A program made the translations under genes and the position numbers. The notes below the pieces were generated by a model, which did no database searches, was not told where the DNA came from, and saw only the letters and a list, made by a program, of their open reading frames with translations. A DNA stretch of 64,000 nucleotides from Lactiplantibacillus pentosus (GTDB taxonomy: Bacteria > Bacillota > Bacilli > Lactobacillales > Lactobacillaceae), in contig NZ_CP032757.1 in assembly GCF_003641185.1 (NCBI RefSeq), forward strand, positions 2,604,001-2,668,000, given 5' to 3'. Below are positions 7,928 through 17,323 of this stretch, in pieces. Every line of letters begins with the position of its first letter. Positions within the stretch are counted from its first letter, which is position 1.

Positions 7928-9931
7928 CTAATCGGTATTCACCGATTGTAAGTAAACTAACTGGTCAGTTGAGATTTGTTCATATAACTGATTGCCCAGT
8001 TCAGCGCTATACGTCTTATTGGCCAACTGGGTCTGAATAAAGTTGTATTCCAGCTGAAAGGCTTCAATTAATAATTCATTTTGAACATCTTGCAAGTCCC
8101 GTTCTCCCGACAAGCGTCGATGCCGTTCATCGTAGGCTCGACGGACGATACCGATAGCTTGCTGGTTTTCGGCAGTGATCGTCTTTGAGAGATAGGCCAG
8201 CACTGCAGCATATGGTTGTTGTTCAATCGCACGCATCTGTTGCCACATTTCGCGATGACGCGACATCAATTCTGAGCGTTCTTGACCATGGCGCGCATGG
8301 TACTGACGGAAGGCTTTACGGCGAGCCCGGGCCTTCTTGGTTAGCGACCATTTGACCATTGCAAACCGGAAAAATAATTTAAACCGCTTGAAAAAGGTTT
8401 GCTGATTCTGGAGCCGTGTCTGACTCGCCAAGCGCATGTATTTATCTGCCGCTTGAGGCGTAATTTCATCGCGGTCGACCATTTGATTGATGGTCTGCTG
8501 TTCAACATCAAACGTGGCATCGAAGAGCTGCGACAATTCTGACCGTTTTGGCCGGCCATCCAGCGTCCGCTGCCCAGATAGGATTTCAATCACCTTACCC
8601 GTACCGACGTTATTGCCGTGGCGCGCCTGCATCAGTTGAATCGCATGAGTGACCATCTCCGCTTTGGCTGATGCTAACTCTTCTTCCGTCACTTTAACGG
8701 TTTGCTTCGGTAGCGTCAGCGGTAACAAGATCGTCGGTACCAGCAGGCTGGTCAAAATAACGACGGCGGCAACGAAAATAATGTCATTGCGGTATGGAAA
8801 CGCACTGCCGTTGAGTGTTAGTGGCAATGAGAAGGCCATCGCCAGTGTAATCGTCCCGTGCACCCCACTGAGCCCCATCACAAACGCATTACGGGTCTTT
8901 TCGTGCGTATCCCAAGCACGAATACGGGCCAAATCAAACCGTGTCCAGAAGAACCGCACCAGGGTCATCACTAGATATAGTAGAACTCCTAAGCCGATTA
9001 ATACGGCCACTGACCCGGTATCACGCTGTTGTAAATGTTTGATAACGCTCGGCAGCGACACGCCTAACAATACGAACACGATTCCGTTTAAAATACTAGC
9101 GACAATCGACCAGGTCGTCGACATCACGATTTGAAGTCGCGAAGTCGTCAGCCGTAACCGATCCGATTGCACGCCATGAATCAAACCAGTCGCCACCACG
9201 GCCAAGATGCCAGAAACGCCGAGAGATTCAGCTAAGAAGTAGACGACAAATGGTGTCAGTAACGTGTAAGGCACAATGACCGACGGCGTGTCCACACGCA
9301 TATTGATCAACATGATTCGGATGGCGACGATGACGTATCCCAATACCAAGCCAACGATAATTCCGCCAACAAAGACGTATAAAAAATTCGTAATTCCGTG
9401 CCAGACGGAAAATTGGCCCGTCACAATGGCGGCAATCGCCAGATTAAAGGCCACGATACCGGAAGCATCGTTAAAGAGCGACTCATTTTCCAGCGTCGTC
9501 ATGACTTCATCAGGAATCGCCACCTTAGTCGTAATCGATGAAACGGCCACGGCATCGGTCGGCGTAATAATTGCACCCAAGGCTAACGCCAGTGCTAATG
9601 AAAACTCTGGAATCAGTTGGTGCGTCAGTATCCCGACAATGAAAATCGTGACGATCGCCAACACGACCGCTAACGACAAGGTCGTCCCAAATTGGTGACT
9701 CAACTTACGGACGTTCGTATTTTGCCCGTCATTGAACATGAGAATCGAAATAATCACAAATAAGAATATTTCCGGTTCCAGCTCGAAGTCTTGATATAAC
9801 GGAATTAATGACAAAATTAATCCGGCCCCAATTTGCAAAAAGGCGACCGGGACTTGATTAAAGCGTGCATAGACGGCATTTGCCACGACGACAGCCGCGA
9901 CGAGGAGTAGCACTAAGAAAACAGTTTGCAC
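7928..9931 (-). CDS. CPA1-family Na+(K+)/H+ antiporter
   Basis: A 667-residue protein. Roughly residues 1-410 are twelve or so hydrophobic segments of the Na_H_Exchanger domain. The core shows AIITPTDAVAV and ESLFNDASGI, whose aspartates and asparagine form the ion site of NhaP/CPA1 carriers. Residues about 415-667 are a long, charged, probably cytoplasmic helical tail that may regulate transport. The start is GTG 9931 with AAGGAGG 7 nt upstream. It would exchange Na+ or K+ for protons, aiding pH and salt tolerance in an acid-producing bacterium. A second, more distant paralogue lies at 60488-62080, with a shorter tail. Confidence 0.92.
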   Translation of the reverse strand: MQTVFLVLLLVAAVVVANAVYARFNQVPVAFLQIGAGLILSLIPLYQDFELEPEIFLFVIISILMFNDGQNTNVRKLSHQFGTTLSLAVVLAIVTIFIVGILTHQLIPEFSLALALALGAIITPTDAVAVSSITTKVAIPDEVMTTLENESLFNDASGIVAFNLAIAAIVTGQFSVWHGITNFLYVFVGGIIVGLVLGYVIVAIRIMLINMRVDTPSVIVPYTLLTPFVVYFLAESLGVSGILAVVATGLIHGVQSDRLRLTTSRLQIVMSTTWSIVASILNGIVFVLLGVSLPSVIKHLQQRDTGSVAVLIGLGVLLYLVMTLVRFFWTRFDLARIRAWDTHEKTRNAFVMGLSGVHGTITLAMAFSLPLTLNGSAFPYRNDIIFVAAVVILTSLLVPTILLPLTLPKQTVKVTEEELASAKAEMVTHAIQLMQARHGNNVGTGKVIEILSGQRTLDGRPKRSELSQLFDATFDVEQQTINQMVDRDEITPQAADKYMRLASQTRLQNQQTFFKRFKLFFRFAMVKWSLTKKARARRKAFRQYHARHGQERSELMSRHREMWQQMRAIEQQPYAAVLAYLSKTITAENQQAIGIVRRAYDERHRRLSGERDLQDVQNELLIEAFQLEYNFIQTQLANKTYSAELGNQLYEQISTDQLVYLQSVNTD

Positions 9932-10372
9932 ACCAAAAATCCTCCTTGATTTAGTTGTTCTTTAATTTTAACGCAACTCGCCAGATAAACACACATTGTG
10001 ACTTTGATTTACGACACTGATTTCTCACCGGTAGTCGAGCATCTACACTGCGTTGGGGTATCTGTATCGGGTGGCTAACAGTCGTGCAATCGGGAATCCG
10101 TTGATTTGCTCGTGGCCTGCTGTTGCCCGTACCGGTATCACTCACCCTTTAGCCTAAGCAGTTTACGACCACGCCAACGAATTCCCCCAACCATTGACAA
10201 TATAATTATCGATAAAATTATATTGGCGACCAGCCAACTCGCTGCCTTGCTTACTGTAAATATCTAACCAACATTAATTCACTTATGACGCGTTTGCTCC
10301 CCCACCCTTAATGATTGACAGGCCCCGTGAAGTTGTTTAGAGTAAAGCCATCTTAAGGGAGGTAATCGTGAA
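9932..10372. promoter_or_regulatory. divergent control region, antiporter / nicotinamidase
   Basis: About 440 bp. It holds a 28-bp palindromic site (10198-10225: CAATATAATT, centre ATCGATAA, AATTATATTG), which overlaps a TTGACA at 10195-10200. A second promoter, TTGACA (10315-10320) with a 17-bp spacer and TAGAGT (10338-10343), serves the nicotinamidase gene. A 64-codon open frame on the minus strand at 9951-10145 is not convincing as a gene. Confidence 0.55.
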
Positions 10373-10927
10373 ATGGCAACCAATCAAGCGTTACTCATTA
10401 TTGATTATACCAACGACTTTGTGGCCGACGACGGGGCCTTAACTTGTGGCAAACCGGGACAGGCGCTCGCGCCGACCATTGTTCAACTTGCTGAAACAAT
10501 GGCCAACAATGGTGACTGGGTGTTGCTCCCAACCGACGTCCACACGCCTAACGACCCGTACCATCCGGAAAGTCGCCTCTTTCCACCGCATAACGTTCGC
10601 AACACCTGGGGTCGTGAACTGTATGGCCCCTTGAAGACTTGGTTCGATAAGCATCAAGCCGATGATCAAGTCTGGCAATTCGACAAGACCCGTTATAGCT
10701 CGTTTGCTGGGACCGATTTGGACTTACGATTGCGCGAACGCCACGTCGATACGCTGCACTTAGTTGGTGTCTGCACCGATATTTGCGTGCTACACACTGC
10801 CGTCGATGCTTACAATTTAGGCTATCAGCTCGTGATTCATCAAGACGCTGTCGCTAGTTTTGATGCGGATGGACACGAATGGGCCTTACGTCACTTTAAA
10901 AACAGTCTGGGCGCCAAAGTTGTTTAG
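10373..10927 (+). CDS. pncA: nicotinamidase/pyrazinamidase (isochorismatase fold)
   Basis: A 184-residue protein of usual PncA length. It shows ALLIIDYTNDF with the catalytic Asp11, DVHTPNDPYHPES in the metal-binding region (D, H, H type ligands), FDKTRYSSF with the catalytic Lys, and GVCTDICV with the nucleophile Cys138. It hydrolyses nicotinamide to nicotinate and ammonia in NAD salvage. ATG 10373 follows AAGGGAGG at about 9 nt. It is monocistronic, with a promoter 30 nt upstream and a bidirectional terminator downstream. Confidence 0.93.
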   Translation: MATNQALLIIDYTNDFVADDGALTCGKPGQALAPTIVQLAETMANNGDWVLLPTDVHTPNDPYHPESRLFPPHNVRNTWGRELYGPLKTWFDKHQADDQVWQFDKTRYSSFAGTDLDLRLRERHVDTLHLVGVCTDICVLHTAVDAYNLGYQLVIHQDAVASFDADGHEWALRHFKNSLGAKVV

Positions 10928-10990
10928 ACGCTTTTAATCGCAAGTCAGTCGGTCACGTTAATTTCAGACTGATTGACCAGTCCAAAAAAA

Positions 10991-11032
10991 CCACTGCGAA
11001 TCCAACCGCGTGATGCGGTCAGTTCGCAGTGG
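10991..11032. terminator. bidirectional terminator
   Basis: CCACTGCGAA pairs with TTCGCAGTGG, with T-runs on both strands. It separates the converging nicotinamidase and ABC permease genes. Confidence 0.85.
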
Positions 11033-11052
11033 CTTTTGCGGTTCGTTTTCAG

Positions 11053-11826
11053 TTAGTTCAGCGTTGGTTCAACCCATTTGTGTTGCATAAAGACATTAAT
11101 CGCGCCTTCAACCAGAATGACGATCAGCATAATCAAGCTGCCAACCCATAGGGAATCGACCTGCCCCTGATTGACCAATTGACTCGATAAATAACTAATC
11201 ATATTCATGAGGAGACTGGCTAAGCGGAAGGCCACGTAAATAACGACGACCGTAATAATCACATTGACAAACTGCTGACGGAATTTCGGTAAGAAGCCCT
11301 TTGCCGCGTTAGTAATAAAGTGGCAAGTCGCAATCGTACTCCAAATCAACAAGGTGACGAGCACAAGGACTAATAACGTTCCGAGGACGAACTTCGTCAC
11401 ACCGCTGGCACTAAATTGACTGAACAGAATTGAAGTTGTCGTTAGCCCACCCATCAAGTCCTGCCAACCGATACCAATGGTGATTGCCATCAGAACCACT
11501 TGCAAGAGCCAAACATAAATAATATTGGCAAGTGACGCCACCAAGTTAATCGTATACATCTTCCAATCACTGACGGGCAATAACTGGAAGGTCCCTGACC
11601 GAAACGTCTTCTCATTAGCGACTGCCAACAAAATAAACCCGACGGCCAGTGGCAAAATCATCCAGGCACTTAAATTATAAAATAACGTTGCACCCGAAAA
11701 ATTTCCTTTGATTGCGGTCCAGAGACTCGTGACCAAGACTGCAATGATTTCAACACCCACCAGGAGATTCATTTGTTTGAACCGTGGCCAGCTGAGTGCC
11801 TTAAAAAGTGACCAACTATTTGTCAT
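11053..11826 (-). CDS. ABC transporter permease subunit
   Basis: A 257-residue hydrophobic protein with about six membrane segments and no signal peptide, matching ABC-2-type permeases that accompany YtrB-like ATPases. ATG 11826 is preferred because GGGAGGTG precedes it; it overlaps the end of the ATPase gene by 11 bp, indicating translational coupling. The cargo is unknown. In related systems under YtrA-type regulators, the target is cell-envelope stress or antibiotics acting on lipid II, but that is inference here. Confidence 0.8.
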   Translation of the reverse strand: MTNSWSLFKALSWPRFKQMNLLVGVEIIAVLVTSLWTAIKGNFSGATLFYNLSAWMILPLAVGFILLAVANEKTFRSGTFQLLPVSDWKMYTINLVASLANIIYVWLLQVVLMAITIGIGWQDLMGGLTTTSILFSQFSASGVTKFVLGTLLVLVLVTLLIWSTIATCHFITNAAKGFLPKFRQQFVNVIITVVVIYVAFRLASLLMNMISYLSSQLVNQGQVDSLWVGSLIMLIVILVEGAINVFMQHKWVEPTLN

Positions 11827-12526
11827 CCGTCGCACCTCCCGTATACAACTGTTCATAATAGTCTTCTAATTCGATGCCATACCGATCACGAATTTCATCA
11901 GTCGCCTGATGCAACGTGATCGTTTGGTCTTTGACGACCACGATTTCGTCTAAGATCGGCGCAATTTCACTGACATAGTGGTCGCTGATGAGCAGAATGG
12001 CTTCATCAGGGGTCCACTTAATAATACTGTTGATGATTTTCTTACGACTCATGCTGTCGATACCACTGAATGGCTCGTCCAGTAAATAAACGGCCGCCTG
12101 ACGACTCAGCGTCAGCGCAATAATCAGCTTTTCTCGGGTCCCCTTGGACAACTCGCCTAATTTCTGTTGAGCGTCGAGTTCCAAGAACGCCACCATTTCC
12201 TGATACCGAGTTGTATCGAAGTCTGGATAAACACTGGCATAAAATTTCGCAATCTGTTCTAATTTCATGCCGGTACTAAATCCGCTGAGGTGGTCCGTAA
12301 AACTGATGTGTTGTTTACGGGCAACCACGCCAGCTTCACCGTTGACCCGAATCTCACCGCGGCCTTTCGCCGTTCCCATGATGAGCCGCATCAGAGTCGT
12401 CTTCCCAGCACCGTTTTCACCTAACAAGCCGACGATTTTTCCTGCTGAAAGTACTAATTGTACATCTTGTAAAATCTGCCGTTGATTGTGCTTGTACGCG
12501 ACATTTTTAAGCGTCAATGTTGCCAT
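11816..12526 (-). CDS. ABC transporter ATP-binding protein
   Basis: A 236-residue nucleotide-binding protein. Walker A is GENGAGKTTL (residues about 35-44). The signature region is degenerate (LGELSKGTREK, where LSGGQ-like would be expected) and Walker B is VYLLDEPFSGID, followed by the switch His in LLISDHYV. ATG 12526 is chosen because GGGAGG lies 9 nt upstream. It overlaps the preceding GntR gene by 20 bp. With the permease it forms a small ABC-2-type transporter, probably an exporter. Confidence 0.9.
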   Translation of the reverse strand: MATLTLKNVAYKHNQRQILQDVQLVLSAGKIVGLLGENGAGKTTLMRLIMGTAKGRGEIRVNGEAGVVARKQHISFTDHLSGFSTGMKLEQIAKFYASVYPDFDTTRYQEMVAFLELDAQQKLGELSKGTREKLIIALTLSRQAAVYLLDEPFSGIDSMSRKKIINSIIKWTPDEAILLISDHYVSEIAPILDEIVVVKDQTITLHQATDEIRDRYGIELEDYYEQLYTGGATDDK

Positions 12527-12896
12527 TTGCGTCATCCTCCCGCTGTTCAATATATCGTTGCATGCGCTGAATGATGTCGGCATCATTCAAATTCAAAGCA
12601 TGCAACTGCTGATAAGCTAGTGCTAACTGCTCGGTCACTAATTCCGATTGTAATCGGGCAATCTTCTCTGGGTCATCCGTCACAAAATTACCTTTACCAC
12701 GCTGTGACGTCAGCGTTCCCTCTGCAATCATCTCACTGAGGGCCCGTTGAACCGTATTGACATTAACGGTCAAATCTACCGCCAATTGCCGAACCGCAGG
12801 CAACTTAGCCCCCGGTGGCAATGACCCGTCAATCATTTCATGATACATGTGTTGCTTGATTTGATAGTAAATCGGCACCTTGTCATCGAATTTCAA
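12507..12896 (-). CDS. GntR-family regulator, YtrA subfamily
   Basis: A 129-residue protein. Residues 1-75 are a winged helix (VPIYYQIKQHMYHEMIDG, LPAVRQLAVDLTVNVNTVQRAL). The short C-terminal helical tail lacks an effector domain, as usual for YtrA. The start is TTG 12896 with AGGGAGG about 8 nt upstream. It is the first gene of a three-gene overlapping operon and should repress it. The small dyad upstream is a candidate operator. Confidence 0.9.
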   Translation of the reverse strand: MKFDDKVPIYYQIKQHMYHEMIDGSLPPGAKLPAVRQLAVDLTVNVNTVQRALSEMIAEGTLTSQRGKGNFVTDDPEKIARLQSELVTEQLALAYQQLHALNLNDADIIQRMQRYIEQREDDANGNIDA

Positions 12897-12921
12897 CTGA
12901 TCGGCCTCCCTAGTGTTCCAT

Positions 12922-12934
12922 TTGTCTATTACAA
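12922..12934. promoter_or_regulatory. candidate GntR operator
   Basis: TTGTCTATTACAA has inverted TTGT/ACAA ends and lies 26 bp upstream of the GntR start codon, overlapping the expected minus-strand promoter. Confidence 0.4.
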
Positions 12935-13003
12935 TATAACACGTTGGCTCATTAAATGCAATCCGACACTGCCATTACGTGTGATAGCGGTTACATTTTC
13001 AAC

Positions 13004-13031
13004 TTGAAACTCACCTCAGTAGCGCTATACT
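13004..13031 (+). promoter_or_regulatory. promoter of the small immunity-like gene
   Basis: TTGAAA (13004-13009), 16-bp spacer, TATACT (13026-13031). Confidence 0.6.
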
Positions 13032-13085
13032 TAAGTTAGCAGTAGACCACAATTGGTCATCATAACGCGAAAGGGATGGGGAAAC

Positions 13086-13370
13086 ATGTTAAAAAATGAA
13101 AATGCCATCGCTTTGACTCGGGCAATCGACGTGGCGTACAGTGATCCTGAAGTACGTGCAATTCCTGAATTATCTGAAGCCTTAGCTAAAGCCGCACAGG
13201 ATTTGGATTGCGTGATGGATCATCATCAAGTTGCCAGCCGGTTGAACCACTTATTAACCACCTGGGGCAGCAATCATTCTCGGGGACCCGCTGTCTTAGA
13301 CCAGCTCTACCTTGTCACCTTACAAGATGGCGTCGATGTCCCATGTCAAGTGCCATACCAGCGGGGCTAA
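13086..13370 (+). CDS. small helical protein, possible EntA-type bacteriocin immunity protein
   Basis: A 94-residue soluble protein, predicted mostly helical and without signal peptide or membrane segment. The pattern of helices, including the stretch LTRAIDVAYSDPEVRAIPELSEALAK, resembles enterocin-A-type immunity proteins, which protect from class IIa bacteriocins at the membrane. No bacteriocin precursor or transporter lies beside it. ATG 13086 follows a GGGATGGGG site; an upstream in-frame TTG has no ribosome site. The gene has its own promoter and terminator. The family call is from pattern only. Confidence 0.5.
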   Translation: MLKNENAIALTRAIDVAYSDPEVRAIPELSEALAKAAQDLDCVMDHHQVASRLNHLLTTWGSNHSRGPAVLDQLYLVTLQDGVDVPCQVPYQRG

Positions 13371-13394
13371 TCAGTCCGTTTTAATGACATCCAT

Positions 13395-13436
13395 AAAAGC
13401 AATCAGCCGGCAAGATTTTGCGGGCTGATTGCTTTT
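13395..13436 (+). terminator. rho-independent terminator
   Basis: AAGCAATCAGCC pairs with GGCTGATTGCTT, followed by TTTTATT. Confidence 0.85.
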
Positions 13437-13576
13437 TATTATATATAAATTATTTTTTTTGCTTTAATTTAATCTTATTTTAATTTAAAATGGAATCATA
13501 ACCTACTAATACTTCAATCCGGATTGAAATGGTATTACATGAACACAACCACTGTCGATTTGAAAGGTGGACTAAT

Positions 13577-14035
13577 ATGGTTATTGTTAAAATTATCTTA
13601 GCGGCCTATTTACGCGGCGGACTCTTTTTCATTGCCGTGTACTATTTGATCACTGCTGACCCAGATGGCACACTGCAGCTCCATTGGACATGGCTTAATC
13701 TGTATTGGACGACTTCATTTCTGATTGCTTATCCATTACTGATTATCATCCGACCCCAAATCGGCCACCCGCATTTCAAAACCAAGTCGCTTCGTTCCAA
13801 GTCTGCTGCAATAGAACGTCAACAGCCCTCAAACTTAGCCGATACCTACCATGACGCGACTAATCCAGTTAAAAGCCGACTGGCAATCGACGCTGCTAAT
13901 CAACAGCGGGATGCTGACATCAGTTTGATTGCTGATATTTTTTATTGTGGGATACTAATTATCATTGCGTTACCGGCACTCATCCTAGTTGGCTTGTCTC
14001 ACCTGATTCACCATCGACCAAATAAAAAAGTTTAG
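13577..14035 (+). CDS. small membrane protein, paralogue of the gene at 21643
   Basis: A 152-residue protein of unknown function. Two hydrophobic segments in residues 1-60, a polar middle (about 65-120), and a third hydrophobic segment near 122-145. The segment YYLITADPDGTLQL...FLIAYPLL closely parallels YYAITAKPTGEWQL...YLISYPLL of the gene at 21643-22059, showing the two are paralogues. ATG 13577 follows GAAAGGTGG. The upstream region is very AT-rich with runs of T and A. Confidence 0.7.
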   Translation: MVIVKIILAAYLRGGLFFIAVYYLITADPDGTLQLHWTWLNLYWTTSFLIAYPLLIIIRPQIGHPHFKTKSLRSKSAAIERQQPSNLADTYHDATNPVKSRLAIDAANQQRDADISLIADIFYCGILIIIALPALILVGLSHLIHHRPNKKV

Positions 14036-14300
14036 TCATTTTATTAACATCCAGTTTAAGAGCAATTGTCAGTATTAGTCTAGTTCAAACAGCCGCACAT
14101 GCCGCAACGACCAACGAATCGGCCACCACAGTGACTCAGCCAACATGACGGATGCCGCTCGAAGTCAGTGCTGGCAGTGGTTATCGCAATACTGATTGGC
14201 AGGACATGCGATAGACTGTCTTCAACATGATTGGTGATTTAGTAGTCACGCGCTCATTGTGCAATCCTCGTGTCTGCGTATCCATCATAATGACAATAAT
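14036..14300. other. intergenic stretch, nothing recognised
   Basis: About 265 bp without a credible gene; it precedes the bidirectional terminator at 14301-14342. Confidence 0.4.
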
Positions 14301-14342
14301 AACCTTTCGATTCAGGCCTGCGATGCAACTGAATCGAAAGGT
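14301..14342. terminator. terminator between convergent genes
   Basis: AACCTTTCGATTCAG pairs with CTGAATCGAAAGGTT with T-rich sequence on both sides. Confidence 0.75.
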
Positions 14343-14351
14343 TATTTTATT

Positions 14352-15275
14352 TCAATCGACATATTGTGCTAAGAAACTAGCGATGTGACGCTTATACCGT
14401 TGATAATTCTGAGTAATCGCAGTCGTGTGCCCTGCGCCTTTGACAAGCCAGAGTCGCTTGGGCTGATGCGCGTTGCGATACAGTTGTTTACCCATGCGGG
14501 TCGGCACAAAATCATCCTTCGTGCCACTGATAATCATAATCGGCAACCGGTTCTTACGAATTTGTGCGACCGCGTCCGCTTCTTTGAAACTATAGCCCGC
14601 GCGTAATTTGGTAATCAGACTCGTCACGTTGACCAATGGAAATGCCGGCAAGTGATACAACTGGCCCGCTTGATAGCTGATAATGGCATCCGCACTGGTA
14701 AACGGACTATCCACCACGTACGCTTTGATCTGTGGAATCTGCCGCTCACCACTCGCCATGGTCATTCCAGCTGCGCCCATACTAATTCCACTCATCACGA
14801 TTTGCTTGGTTGCCGTCCGTTTGACGACGGTTCGGGCCCATTGCAAATCATCTCGCCGCTCGAGCCAACCATAGCCGACCGCTTGCCCCTGACTGGCACC
14901 GCTCGCACGTGAATCGGGAACTAGGACATTATAGCCGAGCTCATGATACATCCCTGCCCAAGCACCCATCAATGATTTATTACCGGCAAATCCGTGTGCC
15001 AGCACCACCGTTTTGGTCGATTTTTTGGCGGGAATGTACCACGCGACTAATCGCAAATGATTATGCGATTCAATTGTCCACGTTTGTTTCGCCGTATGTA
15101 AATACCAATATTTTTCATGATAGACCTGACTCTTTTTCGATAATTTCGTACTCTGAGTCACGAACGATTTGTCGCCCCTGGCAATCGCAACGTGATAAAA
15201 ATAACTCCCCGCACCAATTAAGCCACCAGCAACTAACACCACCAGCACAGCTAGCGTTATCCACCACTTTTTCAC
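14352..15275 (-). CDS. membrane-anchored alpha/beta hydrolase
   Basis: A 307-residue protein. Residues about 5-28 form a single N-terminal membrane segment, so the catalytic domain is probably extracellular. The hydrolase fold shows VVLAHGFAGNKS (oxyanion loop), SGISMGAAG with the nucleophile Ser, GTKDDFVP with the acid, and GAGHTT with the His. It resembles YqkD-type hydrolases. The GTG at 15275 is chosen because GAGGAG lies about 9 nt upstream; an extended in-frame start lacks this. The substrate is unknown. Monocistronic. Confidence 0.82.
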   Translation of the reverse strand: MKKWWITLAVLVVLVAGGLIGAGSYFYHVAIARGDKSFVTQSTKLSKKSQVYHEKYWYLHTAKQTWTIESHNHLRLVAWYIPAKKSTKTVVLAHGFAGNKSLMGAWAGMYHELGYNVLVPDSRASGASQGQAVGYGWLERRDDLQWARTVVKRTATKQIVMSGISMGAAGMTMASGERQIPQIKAYVVDSPFTSADAIISYQAGQLYHLPAFPLVNVTSLITKLRAGYSFKEADAVAQIRKNRLPIMIISGTKDDFVPTRMGKQLYRNAHQPKRLWLVKGAGHTTAITQNYQRYKRHIASFLAQYVD

Positions 15276-15461
15276 ACCTAACCACTCCTCGTATCTTGGC
15301 ACTTCAAGACGGCCCAAATCTGCGTCGTACAGCACCAAATTCCATAAATAACGGCCAAAACAATCGACAATTCAACACAGGCTTAAAAAACGAGATGCCT
15401 AGCCATCGTCAAAAATCCGCCCAAAGCGGGAAAATTTTGCCACTACTTCCATAATAACCGT

Positions 15462-15467
15462 TATAAT
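15462..15467 (+). promoter_or_regulatory. -10 element of pepF
   Basis: TATAAT about 39 bp upstream of the start codon; a TTGCCA lies 19 bp before it. Confidence 0.45.
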
Positions 15468-15505
15468 TAAAGATAACTAGACCAGATTGAGGAGGCCAAT
15501 ATTCT

Positions 15506-17305
15506 ATGCACTATTCAGAAACGTGGGATCTAGACAGCATTTTTGCCGGTGGCATCGATTCACCCGCATTAGCTGAAAAGATGACTACGATCAAACAACA
15601 ATTAACCACGACTGCCGACGTTCTCGTTCATTGGCGGGCCGCAGCCGATACGCCGGATGCGGATTGGTTCACCCAACTCGTCAACAACTTGCAAGCGATT
15701 CAAGCCGGCATTGACCAAGCCACGGTCTTCGTTGTCGCCTACCAGTCTGCACACGCTGACGATACCAAGGCAGCGCCCCGACTGAATCAACTCTACCAAC
15801 TCGACAATCAGCTGGATAATCTCTTGACACGCTTCAAAAAACAACTCGTGAAGTTGGATGCCAACACCTTTAAAGCACTCATCAAACAGCCGGCCCTAGC
15901 ACCACTGGCTTTCAATCTCACTGAAATGCGCCAGCAAGGGTTAGCACTTTTAGATGACGATACAGAAGCCTTGATCAACAGCTTGGCCTTAGATGGTTTT
16001 CAAGGTTGGAGCGACCACTACGACACGCTGGTCAGTGCGATCAAGGTACCTTATACGGATGAAACTGGTCAGACGACGCAACTTTCAGCCGGGCAGGCCC
16101 AAAATATGTTAGCCGCTGCCATGCCAAACGAACAGCGCGCGCAATTGATGCGTAATTGGGAAGCGGCTTGGCAAGCGCACGCGGCCCCGTTTGCCGACAC
16201 CCTGAACCACTTAGCAGGCTTTCGTCTGGCAAATTATCGCGCACACGGTACCGATGACTTTTTGAAAAAGCCACTCGAATTAAACCGCATGAGCCGTGCG
16301 ACGCTGGATACGATGTACCAAGTCGTCGCCGACAGCAAGCACCTGTTACTCAGCTACTTGCAACGTAAAGCGCAACTCTTAGGCAAGTCACAATTGGACT
16401 GGCAAGATATCGAAGCCCCGCTCGCCTTAGGGGAAGTACCAAGTCAGACTTATGACCAAGCTGCCGACTTCGTGATTAAGAATTTCCAGCAGTTCAGCCC
16501 TAAGATGGGAGCGCTCGCTAAACACGCCCTAGAAAATCGGTGGGTCGAAGCCGAGAATCGGCCGAACAAGCGTCCCGGCGGCTACATGGAAAACTTGCCT
16601 GAAACTCACGAATCCCGCATCTTCATGACGTTCACTGGCTCGCCCAACGACACGGCAACGCTCGCGCACGAACTTGGACACGCCTTTCATGGTAGCGTGA
16701 TTCAGGATTTACCACTCTGGCGTCAGGATTATGCGATGAACGTCGCAGAGACGGCCTCAACTTTTGCAGAACTAATCGTTGCCGACGCGAGCGTTAAAGC
16801 CGCGGATGACACCAAAGCCAAGTTGACCTTGCTCGATGCTAAAATGCAAAACCCGCTTGCGATGTTCTTGGATATTCGCGCTCGATACTTGTTCGAGACC
16901 CGCTTCTATGAAGCCCGGCAACACGGCATCGTCACGCCAGACGAACTCTCACAGTTGATGCTGAACGCACAACAAGAAGCGTACGGCAACGCTTTGAGTA
17001 CTTATCATCCAATGTTTTGGGCCAGCAAGTTACATTTCTACATCGACGACGTCCCGTTTTATAATTTTCCTTATACCTTTGGCTACCTCTTCAGCCTTGG
17101 AATTTACGCACAGGCGAAGACCCAACCGGACTTTGAAGACCGCTACATCGCTCTACTACGGGATACGGCCAACATGTCGACCGAGGACTTAGCTGCCAAG
17201 CACCTCAATGTGGACTTGACTAAGCCCGCGTTCTGGCAAGCTGGCGTCGCCCTAATCAAACGGGATATTGATGAATTTATGGCCCTATCTGCACCGCTAA
17301 TCTAA
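15506..17305 (+). CDS. pepF: oligoendopeptidase F (M3 family)
   Basis: A 599-residue cytoplasmic metalloprotease of usual PepF length. TLAHELGHAFHG carries the zinc motif H388-E389-x-x-H392; a downstream ETASTFAE segment gives the third ligand. The N-terminal half is helical, as in the family, and the C-terminal FPYTFGYLFSLGIY segment is typical. It cleaves oligopeptides of about 7-17 residues, acting after peptide uptake. ATG 15506 follows GAGGAGG. It is followed 18 bp later by the XRE regulator gene and may be co-transcribed with it. Confidence 0.95.
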   Translation: MHYSETWDLDSIFAGGIDSPALAEKMTTIKQQLTTTADVLVHWRAAADTPDADWFTQLVNNLQAIQAGIDQATVFVVAYQSAHADDTKAAPRLNQLYQLDNQLDNLLTRFKKQLVKLDANTFKALIKQPALAPLAFNLTEMRQQGLALLDDDTEALINSLALDGFQGWSDHYDTLVSAIKVPYTDETGQTTQLSAGQAQNMLAAAMPNEQRAQLMRNWEAAWQAHAAPFADTLNHLAGFRLANYRAHGTDDFLKKPLELNRMSRATLDTMYQVVADSKHLLLSYLQRKAQLLGKSQLDWQDIEAPLALGEVPSQTYDQAADFVIKNFQQFSPKMGALAKHALENRWVEAENRPNKRPGGYMENLPETHESRIFMTFTGSPNDTATLAHELGHAFHGSVIQDLPLWRQDYAMNVAETASTFAELIVADASVKAADDTKAKLTLLDAKMQNPLAMFLDIRARYLFETRFYEARQHGIVTPDELSQLMLNAQQEAYGNALSTYHPMFWASKLHFYIDDVPFYNFPYTFGYLFSLGIYAQAKTQPDFEDRYIALLRDTANMSTEDLAAKHLNVDLTKPAFWQAGVALIKRDIDEFMALSAPLI

Positions 17306-17323
17306 CAGAATGGAAGTGAGCAT

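Noticed and set aside
9951..10145. 64-codon minus-strand frame
   Set aside because: Arg/Gln-rich translation, no ribosome site, and it lies within the antiporter control region.
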